DNA of 64,000 bases from JBBRHQ01 sp963781345 (GTDB lineage: Bacteria > Actinomycetota > Thermoleophilia > Solirubrobacterales > 70-9). Positions within the stretch are counted from its first letter, which is position 1. Every line of letters starts with the position of its first letter. The notes under the pieces are model-generated. The model worked only from the letters and a program-made list of their open reading frames with translations. It was not told the DNA's origin and did no database searches. Of this stretch, positions 26,093 through 34,956 are shown one piece after another. The stretch covers positions 1 through 64,000 of the forward strand of contig CAWAFQ010000008.1 in assembly GCA_963781345.1 (NCBI GenBank). Reading direction: 5' to 3'. Position numbers and translations under genes: made by a program.

Positions 26093-28930
26093 GTGAGAGC
26101 GCCGGGTCGAAGGGCCCTGGTGATCCCGGTGGCCGTGGTCGCGTTCGCCGTGATCGCCGTTGGAATCGCCCTGGCAGTCAAGTCCCCCGCGGGGGAGATC
26201 GGCCCCAAGAACCACATCCAGCCCACCGGCCGCAAGCTCGAGCCGGTGGGTAAGACCACCCGGCTCGGCAACTTCACAAGCGGAGGCGCGCTGACCCCCG
26301 ATGGCCGCTACCTGTGGGCGCTCTCGACCGGTCGCGGCCTAAACGACATCCGCATCGTCGAGGTGAGGCCCTCCGCCCGCTGTCCGAAGCCGCCGGCGGG
26401 TCGCAACTGCCGCGCGAAGAGCCGGGGCAACCTCGGCCGCGTCGTCCAGGTCATACCGATGCCGGGTCTCTCCGGCGGGATCGCGATGGCCCCCGACGGG
26501 CGCACCGCCTACGTCTCGGGCCTGATGGACTCCGGCCACAGCGACCAGCAGGTGCCGCCGAGCGTGCCCGGTCGCGGCGGCGACGTCATCCACGTCTTCA
26601 AGGTCAACGCCCGCAGCGGCCACGCCAGCCGCGACGGCGTGATCGCAGTGCCGCCGCCGCCGTCAGCGACGCCGATCCAGGAGTTTCCGCCGAGCAGTGC
26701 GGTCGAGTCGTGGCCGCGAGATCTCGCCGTCAGCGGCGACGGCAAGACGCTGCTGGCCGCGCTCAACCTCGCCGACGCCGGCGCGATCATCGATACCTCG
26801 ACCCGCAGCGTGCGCTACGTCGGCGTCGGCCACTACCCCTACGGAGCCGGGATCACCCGCGGCGGGCACTTTGGCCTGCTGACAAGCGAGACCGAGGGCT
26901 CGGTCTATGTCATCAACCTCGCCTCCGGGACCGTTGTCAAGCAGATCCAGGTGGGCTCTCACCTCTCCCATCCCGAGTCGATCGCGATCGACCCAAAGCG
27001 CCCCCGCGCCTACGTGGCGATTACCAACGACGACCAGATCTCGGTTATCGACACCAAGCGGATGCGCGTGCTGCGGACGCTCTCGGTCGCCCGCCCGCAG
27101 GGGGAGGGCACATTCCCGAGCTATGTCAGCGTCAGCAGCGACGGCTGCGACCTGCTCTCGGCCGATTCCGGCGAGGACGCGGTGTCGATCTTCGCGCTCT
27201 CGGGCGCGGCGAAGTGCGACAGCGGCTCCGGCGGGCACCGGCGCCGGGCGAAGCCCTTCAGCCTTCTCGGCCGCGTGCCGGTCGCCTCCTACCCGACGGT
27301 TGCGGCCGCGACCCCCGGGCGCGGCAGCCTCGTCTGGGTCTCTGCCCGCGGGCTCGGCGTCGGCCCCAACCCCGAGGGGCCCAACCCGAACCTGCCAGAG
27401 GACAATGACGACAACATCAACGACACCCAGTACCTGCCGACGCTGGTAACCGGGAGCTCGGGGATCCTGCGCTTCCCGGCGGACTCGAGGATCCGCCAGC
27501 TGACGCCGCTCGCCTCGCGACAGATCGTCCCCTCCAACAGCGGCACTGCGCCCGCCGGGACGCCGCTGCGGTCAGGCGGCCCGATCAAGCACGTCTTCTT
27601 CATCGTCAGGGAGAACCGCACATACGACCAGGTGCTCGGCGACGATCTGCGCGGCGACGGCGATCCCGGGCTGACGATCTTCGGCAAGGCCATCACCCCG
27701 AACCTGCACGCGCTCGCCAGGCGCTTCCCGCTGCTCGACCACGTCTACGCCGACTCCGAGGCTTCAATCGACGGCCACTACTGGACCGCGGCGGGGGCCG
27801 TCTCCGACTACGTGGTCAAGAACTGGCACCAGAATTACGCCGACCGAGCGCGCCCCTACGACTTCGGCTCCTACGTCGTCAGCGCCCCGCCACGCGGCTA
27901 CCTGTTCGAGCGCATGCTCGACGCGGGCATCGGCTTCTTCAACTACGGCGAGGCGCTCGCCGGCCTCTCGCCCTTCGGCGATAAGGACCGCACGCCCGCT
28001 GAGTCGGCGACCAACGCCGCGGTGCTGGCGAAGTCCGACGTCGCCCTCTTCGGGCCGCCACCTGGCCCCTGCTACGAGTCCGACCTCTCAAACAGCACCT
28101 CCTTCCTCGATGGCAAGCAGGTCTATGACTCATCGTTGCCGCCCGGTGCCCCGGCCGGCTCGCACTCGCGCTTCTCCTGCTTCAAGTTGATCTTCGAGTC
28201 GCAGCTGGCGACCGACTCGGTGCCCAAGTTCAGCTACCTGGTCCTGCCCAACGACCACACCGAGGGCGTCCGCCCGGGACGCCGCACGCCCAACGCCCAG
28301 ATGGCGTCTAACGACTACGGCCTCGGCCAGATCGTCGATGAGATCTCCCACTCCTCGATCTGGGGGAGCTCGCTGATCCTGGTCCAGGAGGACGACTCCC
28401 AGGACGGCGCCGACCACGTCGACGCCCACCGCATCCCGGCGCTTGCGATCAGCCCCTACACCCGAAGGGGGGCGGTCGTGCAGAGCCGCTACGACCAGCT
28501 CTCGATTCTGCGCACCGCCGAGCTGGTGATGGGCCTGAAGCCGAAGAACCTCGCCGAGGCGCTGGCGGTGCCGATGTTCGAGGCCTTCCAGAAGAACCCG
28601 GGCAACATCGCTCCCTATGACGCGATCGTCCCCGGCGTCGACCTGACCGCGCTCAACCCGAATACCCTCGCCAACCGCCGGGTCTCGGCCGGGCTGCCGC
28701 TGAACTCGCTCGACCAGCTGCCGCAGCGAAAGCTCGACGCGATCCTCTGGCACTACGCACGCGGGAACCGCTCGGCGGTGCCGCCGCCGGGCCCAAACGC
28801 CTCGGGGCAGGACGGCGCCGGAGCCGACCGTGCGGAGGGCAACTTCTTCGAGAACCCGGCCAGGGTGGGGCGGCTGCTCGAGCGCGCCTATCTGCGGGCG
28901 GCGCGCACGGGTGCGACCACGGGGCGCTGA
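26093..28930 (+). CDS. Secreted beta-propeller phosphoesterase (phospholipase C-like)
   Basis: A 945-residue protein. Its GTG directly follows the mutase stop. An N-terminal hydrophobic helix (about residues 8-28) exports or anchors it. Residues 55-400 are YVTN/WD-like propeller repeats (LAVSGDGKTLLAALNLADAGAIIDTSTRSV, IAIDPKRPRAYVAITNDDQISVIDT). From about 500 comes a PF04185-type phosphoesterase domain: FFIVRENRTYDQVLGD, HVYADSEASIDGHYW, LVLPNDHTEG and VQEDDSQDGADHVDAHR, metal-binding positions of the alkaline phosphatase superfamily. It may act on phospholipids or other phosphodiesters outside the cell. Its place between two mutase subunits is odd. Confidence 0.88.
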   Translation: MRAPGRRALVIPVAVVAFAVIAVGIALAVKSPAGEIGPKNHIQPTGRKLEPVGKTTRLGNFTSGGALTPDGRYLWALSTGRGLNDIRIVEVRPSARCPKPPAGRNCRAKSRGNLGRVVQVIPMPGLSGGIAMAPDGRTAYVSGLMDSGHSDQQVPPSVPGRGGDVIHVFKVNARSGHASRDGVIAVPPPPSATPIQEFPPSSAVESWPRDLAVSGDGKTLLAALNLADAGAIIDTSTRSVRYVGVGHYPYGAGITRGGHFGLLTSETEGSVYVINLASGTVVKQIQVGSHLSHPESIAIDPKRPRAYVAITNDDQISVIDTKRMRVLRTLSVARPQGEGTFPSYVSVSSDGCDLLSADSGEDAVSIFALSGAAKCDSGSGGHRRRAKPFSLLGRVPVASYPTVAAATPGRGSLVWVSARGLGVGPNPEGPNPNLPEDNDDNINDTQYLPTLVTGSSGILRFPADSRIRQLTPLASRQIVPSNSGTAPAGTPLRSGGPIKHVFFIVRENRTYDQVLGDDLRGDGDPGLTIFGKAITPNLHALARRFPLLDHVYADSEASIDGHYWTAAGAVSDYVVKNWHQNYADRARPYDFGSYVVSAPPRGYLFERMLDAGIGFFNYGEALAGLSPFGDKDRTPAESATNAAVLAKSDVALFGPPPGPCYESDLSNSTSFLDGKQVYDSSLPPGAPAGSHSRFSCFKLIFESQLATDSVPKFSYLVLPNDHTEGVRPGRRTPNAQMASNDYGLGQIVDEISHSSIWGSSLILVQEDDSQDGADHVDAHRIPALAISPYTRRGAVVQSRYDQLSILRTAELVMGLKPKNLAEALAVPMFEAFQKNPGNIAPYDAIVPGVDLTALNPNTLANRRVSAGLPLNSLDQLPQRKLDAILWHYARGNRSAVPPPGPNASGQDGAGADRAEGNFFENPARVGRLLERAYLRAARTGATTGR

Positions 28931-28957
28931 GTCCCGCCGGCCTCCCCTCCGCCTCTC

Positions 28958-28963
28958 TAAGCT
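28958..28963 (+). promoter_or_regulatory. -10 box for the mutase small subunit
   Basis: TAAGCT lies 8 bases before the ATG at 28972, allowing the small subunit to be expressed apart from the phosphoesterase. Confidence 0.45.
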
Positions 28964-28971
28964 CCAACCCG

Positions 28972-29403
28972 ATGGCACCGGCAACCGAAAGCCCGACCGC
29001 CCGCAAGATCCGGGTGGTCGTCGCCAAGCCCGGCCTCGACGGCCACGACCGCGGCGCCAAGATCATCGCCCGTGCCCTGCGCGACGCCGGCATGGAGGTC
29101 ATCTACACCGGTCTGCACCAGACCCCCGAGCAGATCGCCGAGACGGTGATCCAGGAGGACGCCGATGCCGTCGGCCTCTCGATCCTCTCCGGCGCCCACA
29201 TGACGCTGGTGCCGAGGGTCGTCTCGCTGCTGTCCGAGCAGGGGGTCGACGATGTCCTCGTCACGGTCGGCGGCACGATCCCGGCCGAGGACATCCCGGA
29301 GCTGAAGGAGCTCGGCGTCGCCGAGGTATTCACACCGGGCGCGGGCACCGACGAGATCGTCGAGTTCATCCGCGCCGGCGCCGCCGAGCGCCACGCGAGC
29401 TAG
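28972..29403 (+). CDS. icmB: B12-binding small subunit of acyl-CoA mutase
   Basis: A 143-residue cobalamin-binding Rossmann-type domain. The base-off/His-on motif DGHDRG (residues 23-28) carries the cobalt ligand His25; VGLSILSGAH and VTVGGTIP line the nucleotide loop. The size matches the stand-alone IcmB subunit of isobutyryl-CoA mutase (about 136). It would assemble with the large subunit encoded at 24437-26092, 2.9 kb upstream and separated by the phosphoesterase. Confidence 0.92.
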   Translation: MAPATESPTARKIRVVVAKPGLDGHDRGAKIIARALRDAGMEVIYTGLHQTPEQIAETVIQEDADAVGLSILSGAHMTLVPRVVSLLSEQGVDDVLVTVGGTIPAEDIPELKELGVAEVFTPGAGTDEIVEFIRAGAAERHAS

Positions 29404-29427
29404 ACGAGTCGCCCCAACCGCGCCGAA

Positions 29428-29468
29428 CCTTACAAAACGGCCGTCGCCGAGCCTTACGAAACGGCCGT
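29428..29468. repeat. 17-bp direct repeat with palindromic core
   Basis: CCTTACAAAACGGCCGT (29428-29444) recurs with one change at 29452-29468. Each copy ends in the palindrome ACGGCCGT, and a reversed ACGTAAG follows. It lies between the convergent mutase-subunit and sulfatase genes, where a shared terminator would be expected. Function unknown. Confidence 0.5.
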
Positions 29469-29525
29469 ATTTGAGCCAAAACGTAAGTCTCGGCCCGCGC
29501 GGGGGACGCCCGCGGGGTCGGTCGG

Positions 29526-31022
29526 CTACCTCTTCGGCCCGGGAATCGGCCCGGTCGGCTCCCGGCAATCGGCGCCGGCGCAGGCCTGCAGAGCCGCCAG
29601 CCTGGCGGCCAGCGCCCTCTTGGTCCGGCGGTAGCTCGGGTCGTTGTGCTTCGACGACATCTCCCGCGGGTCGCGCTTCAGGTCGTAGAGCTCCTGCTCG
29701 CCATCGCGGTAGCGGACGTACTTGTAGCGGTCGGTGCGGATTCCGGTGTAGGGGATCCCGAGCGAGGGGTCGTCCTTGGTGTTGGCCTCGAGCAGGATCG
29801 GGCGGTTGCTCGATCTGCGCGGGTTCTCGGCGTAGGGGAGCAGCGAGCGGCCGTCGACCGGCTTGGTCGGCGTCGCGCCGCTTAGCCCGATCAACGTCGG
29901 CGCCAGGTCGACGTTGCCGACCAGCGCGTTGCTGTGGGCACCCGCTGGGATTCCCGGCCCGCGGATCACCGTCGGCGTTCGCACCGAGGGCTCATACGGC
30001 AGGTACTTGCCCTTGGCGAGACGGTGCTGACCGAAGAAGAAGCCGTTGTCGGAGAGATAGACGACGTAGGTGTTGCCGAGCATGCCGTTGGCCCGCAGCT
30101 CGGCCATGATCCTTCCGACCGCGCGGTCCACGGAGAGCAGGGTCTCGAGGCGACGGCGGTAGTTGCCCTTGATCTTGGCGATCGTGCCGCTGGAGAAGCG
30201 CGGCAGCTTGCGAATGAAGCGCGGCTTGTCGGAGACGTCCGCCTCGTTGAACGATCCCGACTTGGGAAGACCGTGGCGGCGGAACTTGCGCTGGTCGCGC
30301 TTCGCCGGGACGGCCGGCAGATGCGGCGCGGTGAAGGCGGCGAACATGAAGAACGGCTCGCCCGCCGGACCGAGCGCGGCCCGTTGCCGGATCGCGTCGA
30401 CCGCCTTGTTTCCGTAGACGTCGGTCTTGTACTCGGCGGGTGACTTGCCGTAGTGGGTGAGAACCCCGTTCTCGTTCAGGGTGTAGTCGTAGTAGTGGTT
30501 CTCGGAGGAGTCGAGGCAGGCGTACCACTCGTCCCATCCCGGCGGGACCTCGGTCTTGTTCGAGCGGTCCGGGTAGTGGTTGAGGAACTTGCCGATCTGG
30601 ATCGTGTGGTAGCCGGCGCCCTGCAGCCACGATGCGAGGGTGTTCGCCTTGTCGAGCGTCGGATAGCCCCCGAACGGCGTGCCGTTGCCGATCACGCCGT
30701 GGTTGTGGCTGTACTCGCCGGTGAGGAAGGTCGTCCTCGAGGGACAGCAGAGCGGGTAGGAGGTGATGAAGCGGTCGAATGTGACCCCCCTGCGGACGAT
30801 CTCGGCGTTGGTCTGCTTCATCACCGACATCTCGCCGTTTGTCTGGTCGTCGCTCATGAGGACGATGAAATTGGGCTGCGAGGGCGCGCCGCTCGCCGGG
30901 CCGGCGGACGTGCCCGCGGCGTAGGCTCCGACCGCCAGCAGGATGAGGCCGGCGAGGATAATTCTTCGGCGCCCGCCGCAACTACCCGCGAACCGCCGTT
31001 TTTCAGCTATCAGAGAGGGCAT
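29526..31022 (-). CDS. Secreted type I sulfatase
   Basis: A 498-residue protein from the ATG at 31022 (a TTG at 31031 adds three residues). It has a basic N-terminus and a hydrophobic segment (RRRIILAGLILLAVGAYAAG), so it is exported or anchored. NFIVLMSDDQTNGEM provides metal ligands. The sulfatase signature CCPSRTTFLTG holds the cysteine that becomes formylglycine. Later come IGKFLNHY and VYLSDNGFFFGQHRLAKGK. It hydrolyses sulfate esters, perhaps on polysaccharides. No formylglycine-generating enzyme lies nearby. Confidence 0.9.
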   Translation of the reverse strand: MPSLIAEKRRFAGSCGGRRRIILAGLILLAVGAYAAGTSAGPASGAPSQPNFIVLMSDDQTNGEMSVMKQTNAEIVRRGVTFDRFITSYPLCCPSRTTFLTGEYSHNHGVIGNGTPFGGYPTLDKANTLASWLQGAGYHTIQIGKFLNHYPDRSNKTEVPPGWDEWYACLDSSENHYYDYTLNENGVLTHYGKSPAEYKTDVYGNKAVDAIRQRAALGPAGEPFFMFAAFTAPHLPAVPAKRDQRKFRRHGLPKSGSFNEADVSDKPRFIRKLPRFSSGTIAKIKGNYRRRLETLLSVDRAVGRIMAELRANGMLGNTYVVYLSDNGFFFGQHRLAKGKYLPYEPSVRTPTVIRGPGIPAGAHSNALVGNVDLAPTLIGLSGATPTKPVDGRSLLPYAENPRRSSNRPILLEANTKDDPSLGIPYTGIRTDRYKYVRYRDGEQELYDLKRDPREMSSKHNDPSYRRTKRALAARLAALQACAGADCREPTGPIPGPKR

Positions 31023-31052
31023 CCCAGTCAATCATCTTCGAGAGGGGTTCAA

Positions 31053-32453
31053 TTGAGTCTCAGACAGATAACACCACGGCGCAGCGGTTCGATGCGGGGC
31101 GCTCTGATCGCGGGTGTCGCGGTCGGTCTCTGTCTCCTCGCTCCGGCGGCGGCGATGGCCGGGTCAATCAACGTGACCACGGCGGCCGACGAGTTCAACA
31201 ACCCCGGCCCGAACAGCCGCTGCTCGTTGCGGGAGGCGATCTGGTCGGCAAACAACGACTCGATCGCGCAGGCGCCCGGATGCGCCGTCGGCAGCGGCAA
31301 CGACACGATCACGGTCCCCGCCGGCACCTACCGGCTCACCCGCTCCGGCGCCGATGAGAATGCCGATGTCAGCGGCGACCTCGACATCACCAGCCAGCTG
31401 ACGGTCGTCCACAGCGGGATCTCACCGGCGACGATCGACAGCAACGTCAGTGACCGCGTCTTCGACATCACCCCGAGCGGCGCCGCGATCCTGGACGGGC
31501 TCTCGATCACCGGTGGCGACGCCACCAGCCTGACGACGACCAGCGGCGGCGGGATTCTCAACGCCGGCAACCTGACCGTGCGAAACAGCGTCATCTACGA
31601 CAACCGCGCGACCTTCGGCGGCGGCGTATCGACGGCGGGAACCGGCGCCGCCTTCATCGTCAACTCGACGATCGCCAACAACGACGCCTACGAGGATGGC
31701 GGCGGAGTCGACGCCGAGACCGGCGGCACCGTCTCCCTCAGCAGCGCGACCGTGTCCGGCAACGCCGCCGACGCCGACCGAAACGGCGGTGGCAGCGGCG
31801 GCGGCGCCAGCGCGGCGACCTCCGGCCTCGGAGGTGTTGTCACGCTCCGCAACACGCTCCTCGCCAAGAACGTGGACAACGGCGGAGAGGCCCCGGACTG
31901 CGTCGAGTTCGGTGGGACGATCACCTCGCAGGGGCACTCGCTGATCGGCGACAGCACCGGTTGCTCCTACACCGCGGGAACGGGCGATATCGCCAACCGC
32001 AATCCGCAGCTGCTCGGGCTGATCAACAACGGCGGCCCGACGCTGACCAGGGCCGTGAAGAAGACGAGTCCGGCTCTCGACAAGGGCGCCGGCTGCCCCT
32101 CCACCGACCAGCGTGGAGTCCTGCGCAAGCTCGGCGGTCGCTGCGAGATCGGCGCCTGGGAGCTGGTGCGCTGCTCCGGGGTGGTCGTCAACCGGATCGG
32201 GACCAACGCGGCGGATCGCCTCCGTGGAACCGGGTCTGCCGATGGCTTCCTCGGGCTCGGTGGCGGTGACCTGCTGCAGGGTCTCGGAGGAAACGACGGG
32301 TTCTGCGGCGGCTCCGGCGCCGACCGGATCGAGGGCGGCGACGGCAACGACGCGATGGACGGTGGCAGCGGCCGCGACACCTGCATAGGTGGCCCCGGCA
32401 AGAACACGGCGAAGAGCTGTGAGCTGCCGAAGCGCAAGCGCCAGCGCGCCTAG
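31053..32453 (+). CDS. CSLREA-domain surface protein with RTX-like repeats
   Basis: A 466-residue secreted protein. The TTG at 31053 after GAGAGGGG gives a good signal peptide (basic start, hydrophobic VAVGLCLLAPAAAMA); the ATG at 31092 is an alternative. NSRCSLREAIWSAN is the CSLREA motif, followed by right-handed beta-helix repeats (LSITGGDATSL, NAGNLTVRNSVIYDN, FIVNSTIANN). Residues about 395-450 have glycine-aspartate nonapeptides (GGDLLQGLGGNDGFCGGSGADRI) like calcium-binding RTX repeats, ending in a basic tail. Probably a cell-surface or secreted adhesin-like protein. Confidence 0.85.
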   Translation: MSLRQITPRRSGSMRGALIAGVAVGLCLLAPAAAMAGSINVTTAADEFNNPGPNSRCSLREAIWSANNDSIAQAPGCAVGSGNDTITVPAGTYRLTRSGADENADVSGDLDITSQLTVVHSGISPATIDSNVSDRVFDITPSGAAILDGLSITGGDATSLTTTSGGGILNAGNLTVRNSVIYDNRATFGGGVSTAGTGAAFIVNSTIANNDAYEDGGGVDAETGGTVSLSSATVSGNAADADRNGGGSGGGASAATSGLGGVVTLRNTLLAKNVDNGGEAPDCVEFGGTITSQGHSLIGDSTGCSYTAGTGDIANRNPQLLGLINNGGPTLTRAVKKTSPALDKGAGCPSTDQRGVLRKLGGRCEIGAWELVRCSGVVVNRIGTNAADRLRGTGSADGFLGLGGGDLLQGLGGNDGFCGGSGADRIEGGDGNDAMDGGSGRDTCIGGPGKNTAKSCELPKRKRQRA

Positions 32454-32472
32454 ACGAATCCGCAGACAGACG

Positions 32473-32494
32473 CCCGGCGACTGACGTCGCCGGG
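32473..32494 (+). terminator. Hairpin after the CSLREA gene
   Basis: CCCGGCGAC pairs perfectly with GTCGCCGGG around a TGAC loop, 20 bases after the stop codon. No T-run follows, so this would be a non-canonical (U-less) terminator. Confidence 0.6.
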
Positions 32495-32505
32495 TAGCGG
32501 CATCC

Positions 32506-32550
32506 ATCCGAGCATCCGTTCCCGTACAAAGGGGGGACGGATGCTCGGAT
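32506..32550. other. Long inverted repeat upstream of the SDR gene
   Basis: An 18-base arm (32506-32523, starting ATCCGAGCATCCG) pairs with 32533-32550 with one mismatch across a 9-base loop. It ends 18 bases before the SDR start and just after another hairpin, so it could be a second terminator, an mRNA 5' structure or an operator. Confidence 0.6.
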
Positions 32551-32568
32551 CGATTTCTCGACAAGGCG

Positions 32569-33545
32569 ATGGACTGGACGGTCCTCCCCGGCTACACCAA
32601 ACTCGGCTACGCGGCCCGAGAGCGCCTCGTCGGGCGCGGCACGCTCGATCTCGAGGGGCGCTCGGTGATGGTCACCGGCGCAAGCGCCGGAATCGGCGAG
32701 GCCGCGTGCAACGAGCTTGCGCGGGCGGGGGCCCTTGTCCACCTGGTCGTCCGCAACCGCGAGCGCGGCGAGGAGGCGAGGCAGAGGATCTCAGCGGCGA
32801 GCGGCTCCGAGGCCCTGGAGCTGCACCTCTGCGACGTCTCCAGCCTCGCATCGGTGCGCGAGTTCGCAACCGGGTTCGCCGCCTCGGGTGGGCCGCTCCA
32901 CGTTCTCGTCAACAACGCCGGGTTGCTGCCTGCGGAGAGGACCCACACCGACGAGGGTTTCGAGCTCGCCTTCGCGACCAACGTCCTCGGCCCGTTCCTG
33001 CTGACCTCGCTGCTGCTGCCGGCCGCTGCGTCGCTCGGCGCCATCGCGCGTGATCAACGTCTCCTCCGGGGGCATGTACACGGAGCGAATCCGACTTCGA
33101 CGACCTCCAGCTCGAGCGGCGCGAGTTCGACGGCGCCGCGCTTCTACGCGCACACAAAGCGCGCCGAGGTGATCCTCAGCGAGGAGTGGGGGAGGCGGCT
33201 GGCGCCGGATCGGATCACCGTGCACTCGGTCCACCCGGGCTGGGTTGCGACCGCGGGCGTGCAGGAGTCGCTGCCGCGCTTCAACAAGGTGATGGGCCCG
33301 CTTCTGCGCGACCCCGACGCAGGGCGCCGACACGATCGTCTGGCTCGCCGGCTCGCCCGAGGCGGCCCGCAGCACCGGCGAGTTCTGGCACGACCGCCGG
33401 CCGAGGCCGAAGCACCGGATTCCGTGGACCCGCGAGACGCCCGAGGAGAGGGTCCGCGCTCTTCGACGAGTGCGAGCGGCTCTGCGGCCTTGCGCCGGGC
33501 GGCGCCACCGATCCTGAGAAGACCCAGGCAACCGAAGGAGACTGA
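32569..33545 (+). pseudogene. Short-chain dehydrogenase/reductase, five frameshifts
   Basis: Starts at the ATG at 32569. The NAD(P) motif VMVTGASAGIGEAA, VNNAG, the active-site YAHTK and VHPGWVATAG show an SDR of the retinol-dehydrogenase-like type. The frame breaks near 33023, 33093, 33139, 33320 and 33452. Removing one base at each gives one 323-residue protein ending ATDPEKTQATEGD at 33545. The remaining sequence is well preserved, with no other stops, which argues for sequence errors or very recent decay. The SRPBCC gene begins one base after its stop. Confidence 0.75.
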
Positions 33546-33546
33546 G

Positions 33547-33996
33547 ATGGCCCGCTACGTGGTCACGATTCCAAGCCCGATGAGCGCAGAGGAGGTGTTC
33601 GACTACATGGCGACGTTCTCCAACGTCACCGAGTGGGATCCGACCGCCGCCGAGGCTCACCCTATCGACGGAGGCGAGCCCGGACTCGGGGCGCGGTTCC
33701 ACGTGCTGGTCAAGTGGATGGGCCGCGAGATTGCGCTCGAATACGAGACGACCTCGTATGAGCGACCGAAGCGGGTGGTCCTGCGGGCCGAGAACTCGAC
33801 GACGATCTCCGAGGACACGGTGACCGTCCGGCCGACCTCCTCGGGGTGCGAGATGACCTATGACGCGGAGTTGACGTTGAAGGGCGCGATCAAGCTGATC
33901 GACCCCCTCTTCGGCCTCGCCTTCAAGCGCCTCGGTGACAACGCGGCCGCGGGGCTGCGCCGGGAGCTCGGCAAGAAGCGCTCCCCGGTCGCCTGA
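33547..33996 (+). CDS. SRPBCC family protein (START-like fold)
   Basis: A 149-residue protein starting at ATG 33547 after GAAGGAGA. The SRPBCC pattern includes VVTIPSPMSAEEVFDYMATFSNVTEWDPTA, GARFHVLV, YETTSYERPKRVVLRAENST, TYDAELTLKGAIKLIDPLFGLAFKRLGDNAAAGLRREL. Such proteins bind hydrophobic ligands in a deep pocket. It is coupled to the SDR gene, so both may act on the same lipid or steroid-like compound. Confidence 0.85.
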   Translation: MARYVVTIPSPMSAEEVFDYMATFSNVTEWDPTAAEAHPIDGGEPGLGARFHVLVKWMGREIALEYETTSYERPKRVVLRAENSTTISEDTVTVRPTSSGCEMTYDAELTLKGAIKLIDPLFGLAFKRLGDNAAAGLRRELGKKRSPVA

Positions 33997-34045
33997 GCCC
34001 GGGGCCCCCTCGAGACAACCTCCGAAGGGCAGTTCCCCGTATACC

Positions 34046-34065
34046 GATTGACTGGTCAGTCAATC
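34046..34065. promoter_or_regulatory. 20-bp palindrome upstream of etfBA, likely TetR-type operator
   Basis: GATTGACTGGTCAGTCAATC matches its own complement at 9 of 10 paired positions. It stands 100 bases before etfB. TetR-family regulators of fatty-acid or aromatic catabolism bind palindromes of this kind, so acyl-CoA-responsive control of the electron-transfer genes is likely. The regulator is not encoded next to it. Confidence 0.55.
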
Positions 34066-34164
34066 ACCGGGCCCAGTCGCTAACATCCCCGCCCGCATTG
34101 GACTTCCCGGCGGTCCTACCGAGGATCCCCGAGCGCCTGAGAATCCCTTTCAAGGAGGCTTTAC

Positions 34165-34956
34165 GTGAAGATCTGCGTCCTGGTCAAAGAGGTACCGGAC
34201 GCCGCGGTTCAGAAGCGCATCGACCCGAACACGATGCGTCTCGACCGAAGCGGCGAGAAGAACCTCAATCCCTTCGACACCCACGCGATCGAGGCCGCGA
34301 TGCAGATCAAGGAGGGTGGCGCGATACCGATTGACGAGGTCGTCGCGGTGACGATGGGACCTGACTCCGCGGTTCGCGCGCTGCACAAGGCCGTGGCTCT
34401 CGGAGCCGATCGGTCGGTGCACCTCTCCGACGCCGCCCTCGAGGGCTCCGACGTCTGCGCCACCGGCTACGCGCTGGCGAAGATCCTCGAGAACGAGAGC
34501 CCCGACCTCGTCCTCCTCGGGCAGCAGTCCGATGACGGCGAGTGCTACACGATCGGCGCCGTCGTCGCAGACCACCTGAAGATGCCCTCGCTGACCCAGG
34601 TGATCAAGATCGACATCGAGGACGGCAAGCTTCGCTGCGAGCGCCAGGCCGAGTACGGCTACGACACGGTCGCGGTCGAGCTGCCCGCGGTGATCAGCGT
34701 CGGCGATGCGATCAACGAGCCCCGCTACCCGTCGCTGAAGGCGATCATGGGGGCGAAGAAGAAGCCGCTCGACACCAAGGCCAACGGCGACGTCGGCATC
34801 GAGGCCGGCCGGGTCGGCGAAGCTGGATCCAGAACTGCTGTCCTCGCGCTGAACCCGCCTCCGCAGAAGGAGTCGGGAGAGATCATCGAGGACGAAGACA
34901 CCAACGAGACGGTCGAGAAGATCGTCGCTTGGCTTGACGAAAGGAAGCTGATCTAG
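34165..34956 (+). CDS. etfB: Electron transfer flavoprotein beta subunit
   Basis: A 263-residue subunit. It has MKICVLVKEVPDAAVQKRID at the start, NPFDTHAIEAAMQIKEG, VAVTMGPDSAVRALHKAVALGADRSVHLSD, GQQSDDGECYTIG and ELPAVISVGDAINEPRYPSLKAIMGAKKKPL. It carries electrons from acyl-CoA dehydrogenases as a heterodimer with EtfA. The GTG at 34165 follows AAGGAGG. The stop is directly joined to the etfA ATG. Confidence 0.97.
   Translation: MKICVLVKEVPDAAVQKRIDPNTMRLDRSGEKNLNPFDTHAIEAAMQIKEGGAIPIDEVVAVTMGPDSAVRALHKAVALGADRSVHLSDAALEGSDVCATGYALAKILENESPDLVLLGQQSDDGECYTIGAVVADHLKMPSLTQVIKIDIEDGKLRCERQAEYGYDTVAVELPAVISVGDAINEPRYPSLKAIMGAKKKPLDTKANGDVGIEAGRVGEAGSRTAVLALNPPPQKESGEIIEDEDTNETVEKIVAWLDERKLI

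Noticed and set aside
32569..33996. SDR-SRPBCC fusion protein read as one long frame
   Set aside because: The single frame mixes real SDR segments with out-of-frame sequence. The SDR ends at 33545 in another frame and SRPBCC has its own ribosome-binding site and ATG at 33547.
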